64,000 nt of DNA from SCN-70-22 sp046327755 (GCA_046327755.1 JAXLXW010000001.1:922979-986978); one strand, 5' to 3'. Shown: positions 1-8,190, counted from the first letter of the stretch. Translations and numbers: made by a program. The notes: generated by a model not told the origin, from the sequence alone.

Positions 1-31
1 GCGCGACCTGAGGGGTCGCATGCCTTGCGCC

Positions 32-52
32 TGTATATGACTGCCATATACA
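32..52. promoter_or_regulatory. inverted repeat, probable brnTA operator
   Basis: Perfect inverted repeat with 8-bp arms TGTATATG and CATATACA around a 5-bp spacer. It is an AT-rich island in otherwise GC-rich DNA, just upstream of the BrnT-like gene. BrnA-type ribbon-helix-helix antitoxins are known to bind palindromes and repress their own operon, so an operator overlapping the promoter is the natural reading. The link to BrnA is inferred from position only. Confidence 0.6.
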
Positions 53-72
53 CTTCTGCATGCGTGATCCGC

Positions 73-415
73 TTGCGCGTCCTGGCGCTCGCGACCGGAT
101 TCCAGTGGGACGCCGGCAACGACACCAAGAATTGCACGAAGCACTCGGTCACATCCGCCGAGTGTGAGGAACTGTTCTTCCACCAACCCCTCGTCGTGCA
201 GGTCGACGCACACTCGCGGGAAGCGCGCTACGCCGTCTTGGGCCAGACGGCCGCCGGGCGTCGCCTCTTCCTCGTGTTCACGCTTCGTGGAAGTGCTCGG
301 ACCGTGGACACCGATATCTGCCCGGCCGATGAGCCGGCGCGAACTGCGGCATCGATGCTATCGCCGTGCCGAAGACGAAGGCCAAGAAGACGATCAAGCC
401 AGTGCCGACGCATAG
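73..415 (+). pseudogene. brnT: BrnT-like toxin, frameshifted
   Basis: BrnT toxins are RelE-fold ribonucleases that arrest translation and are neutralised by BrnA. The family pattern is visible: FQWDAGNDTKNCTKHSVT at the N-terminus, then VDAHSREARYAVLGQT and RRLFLVFTLRG in one frame. The C-terminal motif ISARPMSRREL continues in the next frame, so about one base has been lost or gained near 300-316. The start is unclear: TTG at 73 is the in-frame candidate and no ATG with a ribosome site was seen. The gene overlaps the antitoxin start at 366, as is usual for this pair. The toxin is probably inactive unless the shift is a sequencing error. Confidence 0.7.
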
Positions 416-674
416 GTCCGAGGCGGCCGAACGGGCCTTTTGGGACGCCGCTGATTCCGCTCGACTACCTCGACTGGTCGCAGGCGCAGCGCGTCCGGAT
501 CCCGGCGCTCAAGCCGTCCACCACGACGATCTCGCTCCGGTTGCCGGACGGCATGTTGGATGCGCTCAAGGTGCTCGCGAACGAACGCGATGTGCCCTAC
601 CAGAGCCTCCTCAAAGTCTTTCTCGCCGAGCGCCTCGCCGCCGAACGTGGGCGAAAGCGATTCGCGCGAGCTGA
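366..674 (+). pseudogene. brnA: BrnA-like antitoxin, frameshifted
   Basis: BrnA binds BrnT and represses the operon. The N-terminus (MPKTKAKKTIKPVPTHRSEAAERAFWDAADS) starts at ATG 366 inside the toxin gene. The rest, DYLDWSQAQRVRIPALKPS then TISLRLPDGMLDALKVLANE, lies one frame over, so a shift sits near 450-458. The second half is the ribbon-helix-helix region of the family. A further shift near 650 would bring the frame to the TGA at 672-674, directly before the attC remnant, which is where a cassette gene usually ends. Two or three indels in about 300 bp suggest real decay or poor local sequence. Confidence 0.65.
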
Positions 675-740
675 GGGGTCCATCGCCTGCAGCAGTCAGC
701 CGCGTGGCGGTCGCGCGCTGCGCGCGCTCGATTTCCTGCG
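675..740 (+). other. 5' half of an attC, truncated
   Basis: Contains the GCAGCAGTC arm and the loop of an attC but no R'' TAAC. It stops abruptly at 740, where the interior of a different cassette begins. The R' half is missing, so the brnTA cassette lost its recombination site by deletion. Confidence 0.6.
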
Positions 741-869
741 GACTTCACACACGGTCAGCAACGGCAAGCGGACGTGCGTGCGGCAGGGACCGACGACGTG
801 GTCTACATAACGGTGAGAACGGATGAGAAGGGGAGCGCGCTTTCCGTCTCCGACCGAAGGCCGTTCTGA
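741..869 (+). pseudogene. 3' fragment of a lipoprotein gene copied at 8313
   Basis: From 741 the sequence matches 8595 onward base for base, through the stop codon at 867-869 and the following attC. Only the last 42 codons are present (DFTHGQQRQADVR to DRRPF). The 5' part was removed by the deletion that joined it to the brnTA cassette. It has no start and is not expected to be expressed as a protein. Confidence 0.85.
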
Positions 870-884
870 GTTTGCTTGCTCCAC

Positions 885-981
885 GCCTAACGATCGTTGC
901 AGCTGGCGAGAATCTGCGGATTGGCGCGGGCTGCGCCCGCGCCTCTATTTGACTCCTCGCAGCTGAACTCAAGCGTTACCC
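885..981 (+). repeat. attC 1
   Basis: R'' GCCTAAC, R' GTTACCC, 97 bp. The first 91 bp are identical to attC 9 at 8739 because the end of the upstream cassette is a copy. Confidence 0.9.
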
Positions 982-1046
982 CGCGGGATCGGGCAGTATG
1001 TTGGTAGCGTACGTTTGAGAAGCACGCACCACGACGGGAGGTTGGG

Positions 1047-1301
1047 ATGACGGAACGGTGGCGGGTCACCTTGCTCTCAGCGGTCGTCCCCGGGTGGGGC
1101 CAGCTTGAATTGGGCCACCGACGGGCGGGCCTTGGGTTTCTGGGCGCCGCTGCGGCGCTGGTCGTGGGCCTGATCGTCACTGCCATCCTGGGCCGTGGCG
1201 AAACGCTCGCCGCCCTCGCGCTCCTCGAACTCACCGGCTGGGCCGCGCTCCACGCGTGGTTCGTCGCGGCTCGCCAATCGGCGCCGGGGCCACGCGCCTG
1301 A
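1047..1301 (+). CDS. small membrane protein, copy 1 of 3
   Basis: 84 residues. A short cytoplasmic start is followed by PGWGQLELGHRRAGLGF and two hydrophobic segments (about residues 28-48 and 52-72). The PGWGQ...G...G pattern recalls small DUF5683/TM2-like membrane proteins, a loose resemblance only. A strong ribosome site (GGGAGG, six bases before the ATG) supports the start. Nearly identical copies occur at 13011 and 17335, each in its own cassette that opens with GTTACCC. About 95 bp between the stop and attC 2 hold no gene. Function unknown. Confidence 0.75.
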   Translation: MTERWRVTLLSAVVPGWGQLELGHRRAGLGFLGAAAALVVGLIVTAILGRGETLAALALLELTGWAALHAWFVAARQSAPGPRA

Positions 1302-1397
1302 TGGCCCGAGCGCGGCAATCCGCGGGGCCCGCGCGCGAGGACCCGTGCGCGTCGACTCGTGCACGGTGCCACGACACCGCGTCGTCCGTGGCCCGCG

Positions 1398-1488
1398 TTG
1401 TAACTCCAGTTGCAGCAGACGGGCGAGCTAGGGTGGCTCGCTCCGCTCGCTCGGTTTCGTTCGCCCGCAGCTGAACCTTACGTTAGAC
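1398..1488 (+). repeat. attC 2
   Basis: R'' TTGTAAC, R' GTTAGAC, 91 bp. R'' differs from the exact complement of the cassette's own R' (GTTACCC). Confidence 0.9.
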
Positions 1489-1530
1489 CGCTCCCGACCT
1501 GGTGACGCATGCGCAATAGCACGGGTCCCC

Positions 1531-2070
1531 ATGCGTATGCGTAGATGCCTGTTCACTGTCATGCTGCTCGGGCTGCCGCTCGTGCCCGTTTCAGCGCAGG
1601 GGGTGCCGCTCTCGGTGCGTTCGGAAGTCGGCTTGGGTTTGTACAGCGCGCAAGCGCCGTACGAGGGCGGGCTCGCCGCTGCCGCGCGGCTCGGCGTCGA
1701 GTTCCACGTCCGTGCGTCGCTCGCGCTCGCGCTGGATGCGCACCTGCTGGGCTCGGCGACGAGCGCTGATTTCTACGGCGTGAATAGCCGTCCACTGCCC
1801 AACACTGTCGGTGCGTCGGCGAGTCTCGTTTCGGCGCTTGGCTCCCGTCGGCAGTATCGTGTCGACGTCGGGGCCGGCGTGTACCATGTCGCGTCTCGCG
1901 CGAATGCACCCGGGGGCCGCGGAAGCGGAGTTCACGTCGGCGCGACGGCGCTCTTCCTGCAGCGTACTCACGTGGCACTGACGTTTGGCGTCCGCGCGAT
2001 GCTCCTGCCGAGCGTCAGCGGTTCACGCGTGCTCTGTGTGCCCGCCAGCCTCGGCATCGTGGTGCGATGA
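1531..2070 (+). CDS. secreted outer-membrane beta-barrel-like protein
   Basis: 179 residues with a signal peptide (MRMRRCLFTVMLLGLPLVPV, then SAQG as probable cleavage region). The mature part alternates hydrophobic and polar residues with many Gly and aromatic positions (EVGLGLYSAQAPYEGGLAAA, LHV-GATALFL, ALTFGVRAMLLP), the usual look of a small outer-membrane barrel. The cassette closes perfectly (GTTAGAC at the start, GTCTAAC at the end). A near-identical second copy at 15253 carries a one-base deletion that truncates it, so this is the intact version. Exact function unknown. Confidence 0.7.
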   Translation: MRMRRCLFTVMLLGLPLVPVSAQGVPLSVRSEVGLGLYSAQAPYEGGLAAAARLGVEFHVRASLALALDAHLLGSATSADFYGVNSRPLPNTVGASASLVSALGSRRQYRVDVGAGVYHVASRANAPGGRGSGVHVGATALFLQRTHVALTFGVRAMLLPSVSGSRVLCVPASLGIVVR

Positions 2071-2092
2071 GCGTGCGCTCGCGCGCATCGCG

Positions 2093-2185
2093 GTCTAACA
2101 CGCGTTGGAGCAGTCAGCGGAGCTAGGGTACGCTCGCTTCGCTCGCTCAATCGCCCTCCGCTGCAGCTCAACTGAAACGTTAGCC
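2093..2185 (+). repeat. attC 3
   Basis: R'' GTCTAAC, R' GTTAGCC, 93 bp. Confidence 0.92.
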
Positions 2186-2204
2186 AGCCACGGCGAGTCG
2201 TCAC

Positions 2205-2528
2205 ATGAAGACTCGGGTCATGTACATCGAGTGTAAGGCGGGCGGTCTGACCGGACCCGCGCGCATCGGCCGCGTCACCTTCTCGAAGACGGGCAAGACG
2301 ATCTACTACCGCGGTCACGCGTATCGCAGCCTCAAGGGCGATGGCTTCAAGTCCAACTACTAAGAGGTCGCGACCGGCGACCCCTACTGGATCTCCGGCC
2401 CGCATAAGGACGGCGGCGATCGCCTCTACGGGGGCCGCGCGATGATCGAGATCGACGAAGACGCACGGCTTGAGTACTGGCGGGACATCCGGGGCCAGCC
2501 TGCGCGCGCCCAGCAGGCGCACACGTAG
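2205..2528 (+). pseudogene. conserved cassette protein with an in-frame stop
   Basis: Reading from ATG 2205 gives MKTRVMYIECKAGGLTGPAR, then IGRVTFSKTGKTIYYRG and FKSNY followed by TAA at 2361-2363. The same frame continues EVATGDPYWISGPHKDGGDR to a second stop at 2526-2528 (107 codons in all). I recognise the whole as a small hypothetical family often found in integron cassettes, in which the stop position normally holds a second Tyr (SNYY/F). A single TAC to TAA change explains the break. The 52-residue N-terminal product or readthrough remain possible. Function unknown. Confidence 0.7.
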
Positions 2529-2544
2529 GGTGGGCGCTCGGCGT

Positions 2545-2650
2545 GGCTAACGCCGGTTGCAACTGACGGAGCCGTATTGAGGATTGGCGAGGCGCTTCGC
2601 GCCTCACCATTTTATGATATGGCTCCGCAGCTGAACCTTGTTCGTTGGCC
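2545..2650 (+). repeat. attC 4
   Basis: R'' GGCTAAC, R' GTTGGCC, 106 bp, with a longer loop than its neighbours. Confidence 0.85.
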
Positions 2651-2689
2651 GGAACCAGCCCAGTTCCTCTCGAAGCGCCATCACGAGCG

Positions 2690-3856
2690 ATGCTAAGCCG
2701 ACTCGCGTCTTCAGCACTTCTGAGCGCCAGCCTCTCGCTGATGGCATGTGCACGAGAGGCCATGCCGACGCGCGTCGAGCAGCGCCGCCTTGTGCCCACG
2801 CTTCGCATCGGTAGCGAGACCGCCGGTGCTGCCTACATGTTCACCACGATTCGCCAAGTCGTCGCGTCAGACTCCGAAGTCTTCGTGCTGCCTGCTGAGA
2901 CGCCCGAAATCCGCGTCTTCGGCGCCGACGGGCGACACCGGAGAACGATCGGCCGAAGGGGGGCCGGGCCGGGTGAGTTTGATGCCGTGACGGCGATAGG
3001 CCTCGTCGGGGACACGCTGTGGACGCTCGACTCCAATCTCCGACGCGTCACGCTCTTTCGCGCCAACGGCGAGCTGCTGACGACGGCTCGACTTGAGACG
3101 ATGTCACCCGAGGTTGGTAGCCACGGCCGCTTCTACTTCTTCTATCCGATGGCGATGCTTCGGGACGGTGCGCTCGTGGGCTTCGGTGGAACCACAGGGC
3201 GCGCAATCGCGGCCGGAGAGGTGACGGCCCTACCACTGCTCCGAGTGCCAACGAGCGCCGGCGCCGCCGATACCATCGGATGGGTGCCCATCGGACACGA
3301 GCACCTCATCCTCCGCTCGACACGGGGCACGATGTATCGTGCCCAGCCCTTTGCCGACGCGCCATTGACGGCGTACGCGCCGTCAACGGGCCAGGTATTC
3401 GTCGTCGAACGATACGCGGCGCGAGAAGAGGGTCGCGCAACCGTGCGCGTGACGGCGCTTGGCATGAAGGGTGACACCGTGTGGTCGAGGACCCTGCCGT
3501 ATAGGGCGCGTCGCCTCGATACCGGGGTGGTAGACAGCGTACGTGCGCACCTGACCCGTGTGCTCGCATCACGATACCCGGCAGATGAGATCGAGCGCAG
3601 CCTCTTCGTGCCATCATTTCGGCCACCGATCACGGACGTGCTTGCGGGCGCAGACGGGAGCCTGTGGATCGGCTGGGATTCGCCGGAGCGCATCAGACGC
3701 TTCACGATGCTCACGGCGGGCGGTCGCGCGGCGCTTGAGATCGAGGGCCCGGCGGACATACATCTTCTTTGGGCGGGTGATGGTGTCGCGTGGGGCCAGA
3801 TGCTCGACGAGGACGACGTACCTACCCTCGTGCGTTTTCGCACTGTCCCCTCGTAG
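2690..3856 (+). CDS. 6-bladed beta-propeller lipoprotein
   Basis: 388 residues from ATG 2690. An earlier in-frame start at 2645 lies in the cassette's R' core and would mask the signal. The start gives a lipoprotein signal (MLSRLASSALLSASLSLMAC) with a lipobox Cys at about 20. The mature protein has propeller blades typical of Gemmatimonadota and Bacteroidota: SDSEVFVLPAETPEIRVF, RTIGRRGAGPGEF, LVGDTLWTLDSNLRRVTLF, and a C-terminal DEDDVPTLVRFRTV blade-closing strand. Three relatives occur at 27099, 29829 and 39955, all framed by cassette cores. Probably an anchored periplasmic or surface protein; ligand unknown. Confidence 0.8.
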   Translation: MLSRLASSALLSASLSLMACAREAMPTRVEQRRLVPTLRIGSETAGAAYMFTTIRQVVASDSEVFVLPAETPEIRVFGADGRHRRTIGRRGAGPGEFDAVTAIGLVGDTLWTLDSNLRRVTLFRANGELLTTARLETMSPEVGSHGRFYFFYPMAMLRDGALVGFGGTTGRAIAAGEVTALPLLRVPTSAGAADTIGWVPIGHEHLILRSTRGTMYRAQPFADAPLTAYAPSTGQVFVVERYAAREEGRATVRVTALGMKGDTVWSRTLPYRARRLDTGVVDSVRAHLTRVLASRYPADEIERSLFVPSFRPPITDVLAGADGSLWIGWDSPERIRRFTMLTAGGRAALEIEGPADIHLLWAGDGVAWGQMLDEDDVPTLVRFRTVPS

Positions 3857-3916
3857 TAGCTTCGCCACGCTTGTACGTAGGCAAGATCGCCCCGGACGGA
3901 GGTACGGTGCGCGTCC

Positions 3917-4009
3917 GTCCAACATCGCATGCAGCAGCCGGCCGATCTGTTGTGCGCTCGCTTCGCTCGCTCTATTTCGTTCGGCCGCAGCTGATGCTCA
4001 ACGTTAGGT
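3917..4009 (+). repeat. attC 5
   Basis: R'' GTCCAAC, R' GTTAGGT, 93 bp. Confidence 0.92.
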
Positions 4010-4075
4010 GGCCTTGTGGGCGACCGTTGCAGATGTAGGCGGTACACCGTTGGTGGTGTGTGTCTCCCTTTCCCC

Positions 4076-4567
4076 ATGACTATGCGACTCCTTCTGCTGG
4101 TTGCCCTCGGTGCTGTCGTCGCCTGCACTCCGCCCTCGGCCGATACGACAGCGGTATCAGGTGCGAGCGACGCAGTGCCAGATTCTATCCGTGTGAACAT
4201 GGCGGCATTCGTCGACGCGATTCAGGCTCGGGATTCGGCTCGCGTCTTGGCCTTCTTCGCAGAGGACTCGAGCGTCCAGGCGATTGAGGGCGGCATCATG
4301 ACTCGCGCCCAAATGGCGCGAATGATCGGCGGCTTCTACAGGTCGATGCGCTCGATCGAAACGGCGATCGAGGGGCCGCTGCAGGTCACGGTCTTGGGTC
4401 CCGACGCGGCGGTTGCCTCAGGCCGGTACGTGGATGTCTTCGTCGACACCACCGGAGCGCGGAACGAGGTGCGCGGGATAGCCACCTGGGTTTGGAGTAA
4501 GCGCGGCGGACCGTGGCAGCTCTTTCACCTGCATGCCACCCCGGATCCGGCGGTACCATCGCGCTGA
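4076..4567 (+). CDS. SnoaL-like/NTF2-fold lipoprotein
   Basis: 163 residues. Signal MTMRLLLLVALGAVVAC with a lipobox Cys at 17. The mature part follows the NTF2-like pattern: VDAIQARDSARVLAFFAEDSSV, then MIGGFYRSMRSIET, a beta strand DAAVASGRYVDVFVDTTG, and a closing WVWSKRGGPWQLFHLHATP. Proteins of this fold bind small molecules or act as accessory domains; no catalytic residues can be assigned. The start was taken at the Met that opens the signal peptide instead of the earlier in-frame GTG. A similar protein occurs at 29275. Confidence 0.75.
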   Translation: MTMRLLLLVALGAVVACTPPSADTTAVSGASDAVPDSIRVNMAAFVDAIQARDSARVLAFFAEDSSVQAIEGGIMTRAQMARMIGGFYRSMRSIETAIEGPLQVTVLGPDAAVASGRYVDVFVDTTGARNEVRGIATWVWSKRGGPWQLFHLHATPDPAVPSR

Positions 4568-4637
4568 GGGTGCCTCGGCTTCAGCGGATAACGCCGGGGC
4601 CGCCGCCCGAGCCGAGGGACCGCAGCGTGGAGCGGCC

Positions 4638-4749
4638 ACCTAACCTTCGCTTGCTCCCGACACGGCTCGGGCGTATTGTGTGCCGCCATGTGCTTCGCCA
4701 TGGCGGCGCTGCTTGTAGGACGCCGCGCGGGAGAAGCGTAACGTTGAGG
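4638..4749 (+). repeat. attC 6, diverged
   Basis: R'' ACCTAAC matches the cassette's own GTTAGGT start. R' is GTTGAGG, off consensus. CGCTTgCTCCCG pairs with CGGGAGAAGCG across the loop, with one extrahelical base, as in functional attC. The IS element begins about 25 bp downstream. Confidence 0.7.
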
Positions 4750-4773
4750 ATGTAGAATAAGCCCGCATCCGCT

Positions 4774-6538
4774 GCCGGTGACCGCGCGATGCGCGACGTT
4801 AGCCTCCGTGTGGTGAGGAATCGACGGCTGGCGCGCTCCGACGGCGCGATGCGCCTCACGCGGCGCCCGATGGCGCGCCACGATCGCCGTTAGGCGGCGT
4901 ACCCCGCGTGGGCCAGCTTCTCGATGTTGTGGACCAGGCAGAAGAGCTTCCACTGCCCGTCCACCTTCGCGCGGCCGCGGAGCGTAAAGCGCGCGAGCCC
5001 CTTGTTGTGTCGGAGGTTCGCGAAGACCGGCTCCACGGTCGCGAAGCGCCGCCCGTACAGCGCCCGCCCCGCAGCCGTGTCAAGCCGTCGTTGCATCTGC
5101 CGGGTGTAACTCTCGGGCCGACCCGGTGCCGGCCCCTCGAAGAACATCACCTGCCGCGTCTCCGTGCGCTCGGGGGTCCGCAGGCACCGCGCGCGCTGCG
5201 CACACGGCACGCAATCGCGCTTGGCCCCGCGGAACTGCGCGCCACGATAGCCCTTGATCACGAGGTCCTTGCCCTTCCGATACAACGACTTGCCCGCGGG
5301 GCACACGCAGGTGCGGGCGACGGGATCGTAGGTGAAGTCGTGGGGCTGGTACAGCGGCAATCGCGTCGGCGTGCGCGACTTGTCGTGCAGGGGATCCGGC
5401 CCCTGCTGATGGCGGGCCTGCGTGGCGAAGCGTTCGTCGCGCGCCCGCATGCCGTTGTCCGCGATCAGGGCCGGGCGGCCCGCGACCGCGAGGGCGCGGA
5501 GGTTCGCTTCACTATGGTAGCCGGCATCCGCGGTGATCAGCGTCGTGGCGGTCGCATGCGGGGCGAGGGCGGTCACCACGGGGAGCAGCAGCTCCTGCTC
5601 CGTCCCGGTGCCATGCGCCTGGGCGTCGACGATGATCTGCGCCTTCGCATCCACCGCCGCGACGGCGGTGTAGCCCTGCACGACGCCCTTGCCCGTGGCC
5701 ATCTTCGCGCTGTCCGGATCGGTCCGGTTGCTCAGGCGCGCCGCACCTTTGGCACTGCGCCGCTCGTCGGGATGCGCCGCCAGCCACGCCCGCAGCTGCG
5801 CCGCGTCACGCTCGAGGCGCGCCAATCGCTCGGCGTCTCGCGCCCGTCGCGACGTCGGCGGTCCGTCGGGTGGGTCGGGCGGCCCGTCCTCCGTCGCGTC
5901 CGTTGCTTGGTGCCGCGTGAGCATGCGCGCGGCAGCGGTCTCCAGCTTCTCCGCCTGCCGCTCGAAGTCGGCGCGCTTCCCGCTGCGCCGCTTCGACGCA
6001 TTACTCGGCAGCTTCACCCCATCGATGGCAAACATCTCACGGCCGATCAGCCCCTGCTGATCACACACCGCGAGGACGGCCGCGAAGACGTGGGCGATGT
6101 CTGGGCCCAAGCCGCTGACGAACGCGGCAATCGTGGTGAAGTGTGGGGTGCGCGTCCCACAGAGGGCGATGAAGGTCACGTGGTCCTCGCACAGCCGGGC
6201 GATCGCCCGGCTGCTGACGATCCCGCGCGCGTAGGCACACAGCACCACCTTGAGCAGCACGGCCGGCGGGTAGGCCGGCGCGCCCGTGGTGTCGTTCCGG
6301 AACCGAGCGTCGAAGCGCGACAGGTCGATGGCGTGGTCGAGCAGGTGATCGACCGCGTGCTCGAAGGTGCCGGGGAGCAGCTGCGCGGCCAGGTTCACCG
6401 GCAACAACCGCGGGTGGGTGTCGATCACCTTGTACCGGGCCATGGGACCTCGACGGCGGCGGGGAACGGCCACAGATTCGCTGCCGGGGAAACCCGTCGC
6501 ACCCCGTGAAGTTCCGTGTCCACATCGCGGGCACCGGC
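4774..6538 (-). mobile_element. IS1182-type insertion sequence, ends tentative
   Basis: The transposase gene is flanked by imperfect terminal repeats: GCCGGTGACCGCGCGATG on the left (from 4774) and, read on the minus strand, GCCGGTGCCCGCGATG on the right (ending at 6538). No clear target duplication was found. The element lies inside the array between attC 6 and a lone R' core at 6558, and has apparently displaced the cassette that stood there. Confidence 0.6.
4890..6443 (-). CDS. IS1182-family transposase
   Basis: 517 residues from ATG at 6443 (MARYKVIDTHPRLLPVNL). A longer frame upstream has no family similarity. The N-terminus is a DUF772-type domain (FEHAVDHLLDHAIDLSRFD, HFTTIAAFVSG). 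The DDE nuclease core follows: FAIDGVKLPSNAS holds the first Asp, LITADAGYHSEANL the second and FATVEPVFANLRHNKG the Glu. A hydrophilic insert rich in RR/GP sits near 150-200, and a Cys-rich stretch (CVCPAGKS, CVPCAQRARC) near 360-410, as in this family. It cuts and joins the element's ends. The frame is intact, so it may be active. The gene is antisense to the cassettes. Confidence 0.9.
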   Translation of the reverse strand: MARYKVIDTHPRLLPVNLAAQLLPGTFEHAVDHLLDHAIDLSRFDARFRNDTTGAPAYPPAVLLKVVLCAYARGIVSSRAIARLCEDHVTFIALCGTRTPHFTTIAAFVSGLGPDIAHVFAAVLAVCDQQGLIGREMFAIDGVKLPSNASKRRSGKRADFERQAEKLETAAARMLTRHQATDATEDGPPDPPDGPPTSRRARDAERLARLERDAAQLRAWLAAHPDERRSAKGAARLSNRTDPDSAKMATGKGVVQGYTAVAAVDAKAQIIVDAQAHGTGTEQELLLPVVTALAPHATATTLITADAGYHSEANLRALAVAGRPALIADNGMRARDERFATQARHQQGPDPLHDKSRTPTRLPLYQPHDFTYDPVARTCVCPAGKSLYRKGKDLVIKGYRGAQFRGAKRDCVPCAQRARCLRTPERTETRQVMFFEGPAPGRPESYTRQMQRRLDTAAGRALYGRRFATVEPVFANLRHNKGLARFTLRGRAKVDGQWKLFCLVHNIEKLAHAGYAA

Positions 6539-6557
6539 GGGGTTTTCCTACAGCCAC

Positions 6558-6564
6558 GTTAGGC
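6558..6564 (+). other. lone attC R' core (GTTAGGC)
   Basis: CACGTTAGGC stands directly before the next cassette gene with no matching 5' half, which was probably removed or displaced by the insertion sequence ending about 20 bp upstream. It pairs with GCCTAAC at 7361, so it marks the start of that cassette. Confidence 0.7.
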
Positions 6565-6587
6565 AGCAACCAATCGCAGTGTCCCTC

Positions 6588-7358
6588 ATGGATTCCGACG
6601 TCGACATTATTCTCAGACTCTTGCGCGAAGCGGGGCTCGTACTGGCCGCCGTTGCTTTGGTGCTGGCAGTCGTGATCGCCATGGCCTGGCTTTGGTTGAA
6701 GCGCGCATTGGAGCGACACGCAGAGAGCGTCATCGAGCGAAGCATAGAGCAACATCGGCAGCAGTTGCAGCTCTCTGCAGACAGCGTCCGTCTAGACTTT
6801 CAGCGAAGACTTGCAGACTTTGCCATCTTCAATGCGCATCGGCACCGCTCCTACAGAGTCATCTTTCGCCGCGCCCTGAAGGCCCAGGGTGCGCTTGCCG
6901 GGTTCTTCGGGTTGACGTTCGCCAGCGACTACTCCGACGCGTCAAAAGAGGAAGTCGCCCAGGTACTGACCCGTGAGGAGGTGCCGGGCAAGCATCGAGA
7001 CCAGATTTTAGAGTCCTGGGAGGGCAACCAGAAGCACGCTGTCCAGCTTCTTCATACTGTGTTGCGGCAAGCGCGGGAGGTGCGGGCGCTGCAGGAGTTC
7101 CAACAGTTCAAGAATGCGTTCCTCCTCGGTGAGTTGTACATCTCGCAACCTGTACGCGAGGCGCTGCATACTCTGAACAGCGTTCTCGCCTCATTGAGCG
7201 CTCAGGTTACCGTGCCCTCTGAGGACGGGATGAAGGCGCTATCACTCAAGGACGAGTCAACGGCCGCTCTGATGAGAGTGCGAGATGCGATGGTGGACGA
7301 TCTTAGGCGGGGTGACTACGGCGCGAGCATCGATGCTGCCCTACCAGCTGTGCGATAG
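6588..7358 (+). CDS. membrane-anchored coiled-coil protein, unknown
   Basis: 256 residues. MDSDVDIILRLLREAG is followed by one transmembrane segment (LVLAAVALVLAVVIAMAWLW, about 17-36) and then a long charged helix-rich region (LERHAESVIERSIEQHRQQL, SVRLDFQRRLADF) suggesting a coiled coil. The rest is soluble and Leu/Arg-rich without recognisable motifs. Start at ATG 6588, 24 bp after the R' core. Type II-like topology with a cytoplasmic body seems likely. I do not recognise the family. Confidence 0.65.
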   Translation: MDSDVDIILRLLREAGLVLAAVALVLAVVIAMAWLWLKRALERHAESVIERSIEQHRQQLQLSADSVRLDFQRRLADFAIFNAHRHRSYRVIFRRALKAQGALAGFFGLTFASDYSDASKEEVAQVLTREEVPGKHRDQILESWEGNQKHAVQLLHTVLRQAREVRALQEFQQFKNAFLLGELYISQPVREALHTLNSVLASLSAQVTVPSEDGMKALSLKDESTAALMRVRDAMVDDLRRGDYGASIDAALPAVR

Positions 7359-7360
7359 CT

Positions 7361-7457
7361 GCCTAACTGGCGCTGCAGCAGACCGCCGAACCATGGTTGG
7401 CGGCGGCTCCGCCGCCGCTCTGTTGCTCTCGGCGGCAGCTGAGCTAGAACGTTAAGC
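7361..7457 (+). repeat. attC 7
   Basis: R'' GCCTAAC, R' GTTAAGC, 97 bp. It begins two bases after the upstream stop codon. Confidence 0.92.
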
Positions 7458-7479
7458 GGACCTACCAGCTTGTGGACGA

Positions 7480-8097
7480 ATGAAGAGATCGGGCGATCGG
7501 AGTAAGGACCTTCCGCCATTCAGTTGCGATGTTCCGGCGCTCGGGGCGTTGATCGAATCCCTCGCTTCCGGCTTCCCGGGCGAGCGTCCCACGACCTCGA
7601 TCTCGGTCACGCTTGACTCTGAGCGCCTCACTTTCGACAGCATAACCGAGCTCGAGTCGCACAAAGACGAGCTACCAGCGACGGTGCGCGCGATGACTGT
7701 ATCGCTTTTCCAATGGGACGACCCCGAGCGGCGGTCCGTGTGGCTCAGTACCACAGTTGGACACCGCGCGACAGTGCGCGCTGAATCCGCGAGCCAAGCC
7801 TGGTGCGCCGCCTCGACAGAGATTGCGCGGGACTTCGCTCAGCGCAACAAGCAGTGGTACTCCCTGCTTCATCCCATGATGTTCTGGGCAGTGGGAACGT
7901 TGCTTACGTTCGTACCGCTCTCCTCTAGGGCTGCGTCAATCCGATCACTGTTTGCGTCTGCTGGAGGTACGGTTGCCTGGTTCACGAGCCTGTTGGTGAT
8001 TTGGTCAGTCTTCTTCAGGTACCGTTCTGTTTTCCCCCGTTTCTGCTTCGAGTGCGCGCCAACGAATCTTGGTTGCGACGGAACGCGACGGAGGTGA
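7480..8097 (+). CDS. two-helix membrane protein, C-terminus probably frameshifted
   Basis: 205 residues as read. The soluble N-terminal part (SISVTLDSERLTFDSITELE, VSLFQWDDPERRSVWLST) is followed by hydrophobic segments near 130-148 and 160-178. Near 8045, next to TTTT and CCCCC runs, the coding pattern moves to another frame: VRANESWLRRNATEVT then VLASLVSAIAAVIALWQAK, a third membrane helix ending at TAA 8157-8159, 32 bp before attC 8. I think that is the original C-terminus and that the annotated end (PTNLGCDGTRRR) results from an indel. Function unknown. Confidence 0.6.
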   Translation: MKRSGDRSKDLPPFSCDVPALGALIESLASGFPGERPTTSISVTLDSERLTFDSITELESHKDELPATVRAMTVSLFQWDDPERRSVWLSTTVGHRATVRAESASQAWCAASTEIARDFAQRNKQWYSLLHPMMFWAVGTLLTFVPLSSRAASIRSLFASAGGTVAWFTSLLVIWSVFFRYRSVFPRFCFECAPTNLGCDGTRRR

Positions 8098-8190
8098 CCG
8101 TACTTGCATCTCTGGTGTCAGCAATTGCGGCGGTCATCGCACTCTGGCAAGCGAAGTAACACAAGGGCGTGCTCGCCGCGACCTTCGGCC

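Noticed and set aside
4908..6509. 533-codon open frame on the plus strand
   Set aside because: Exact antisense of the transposase gene, whose domains and catalytic residues are clear.
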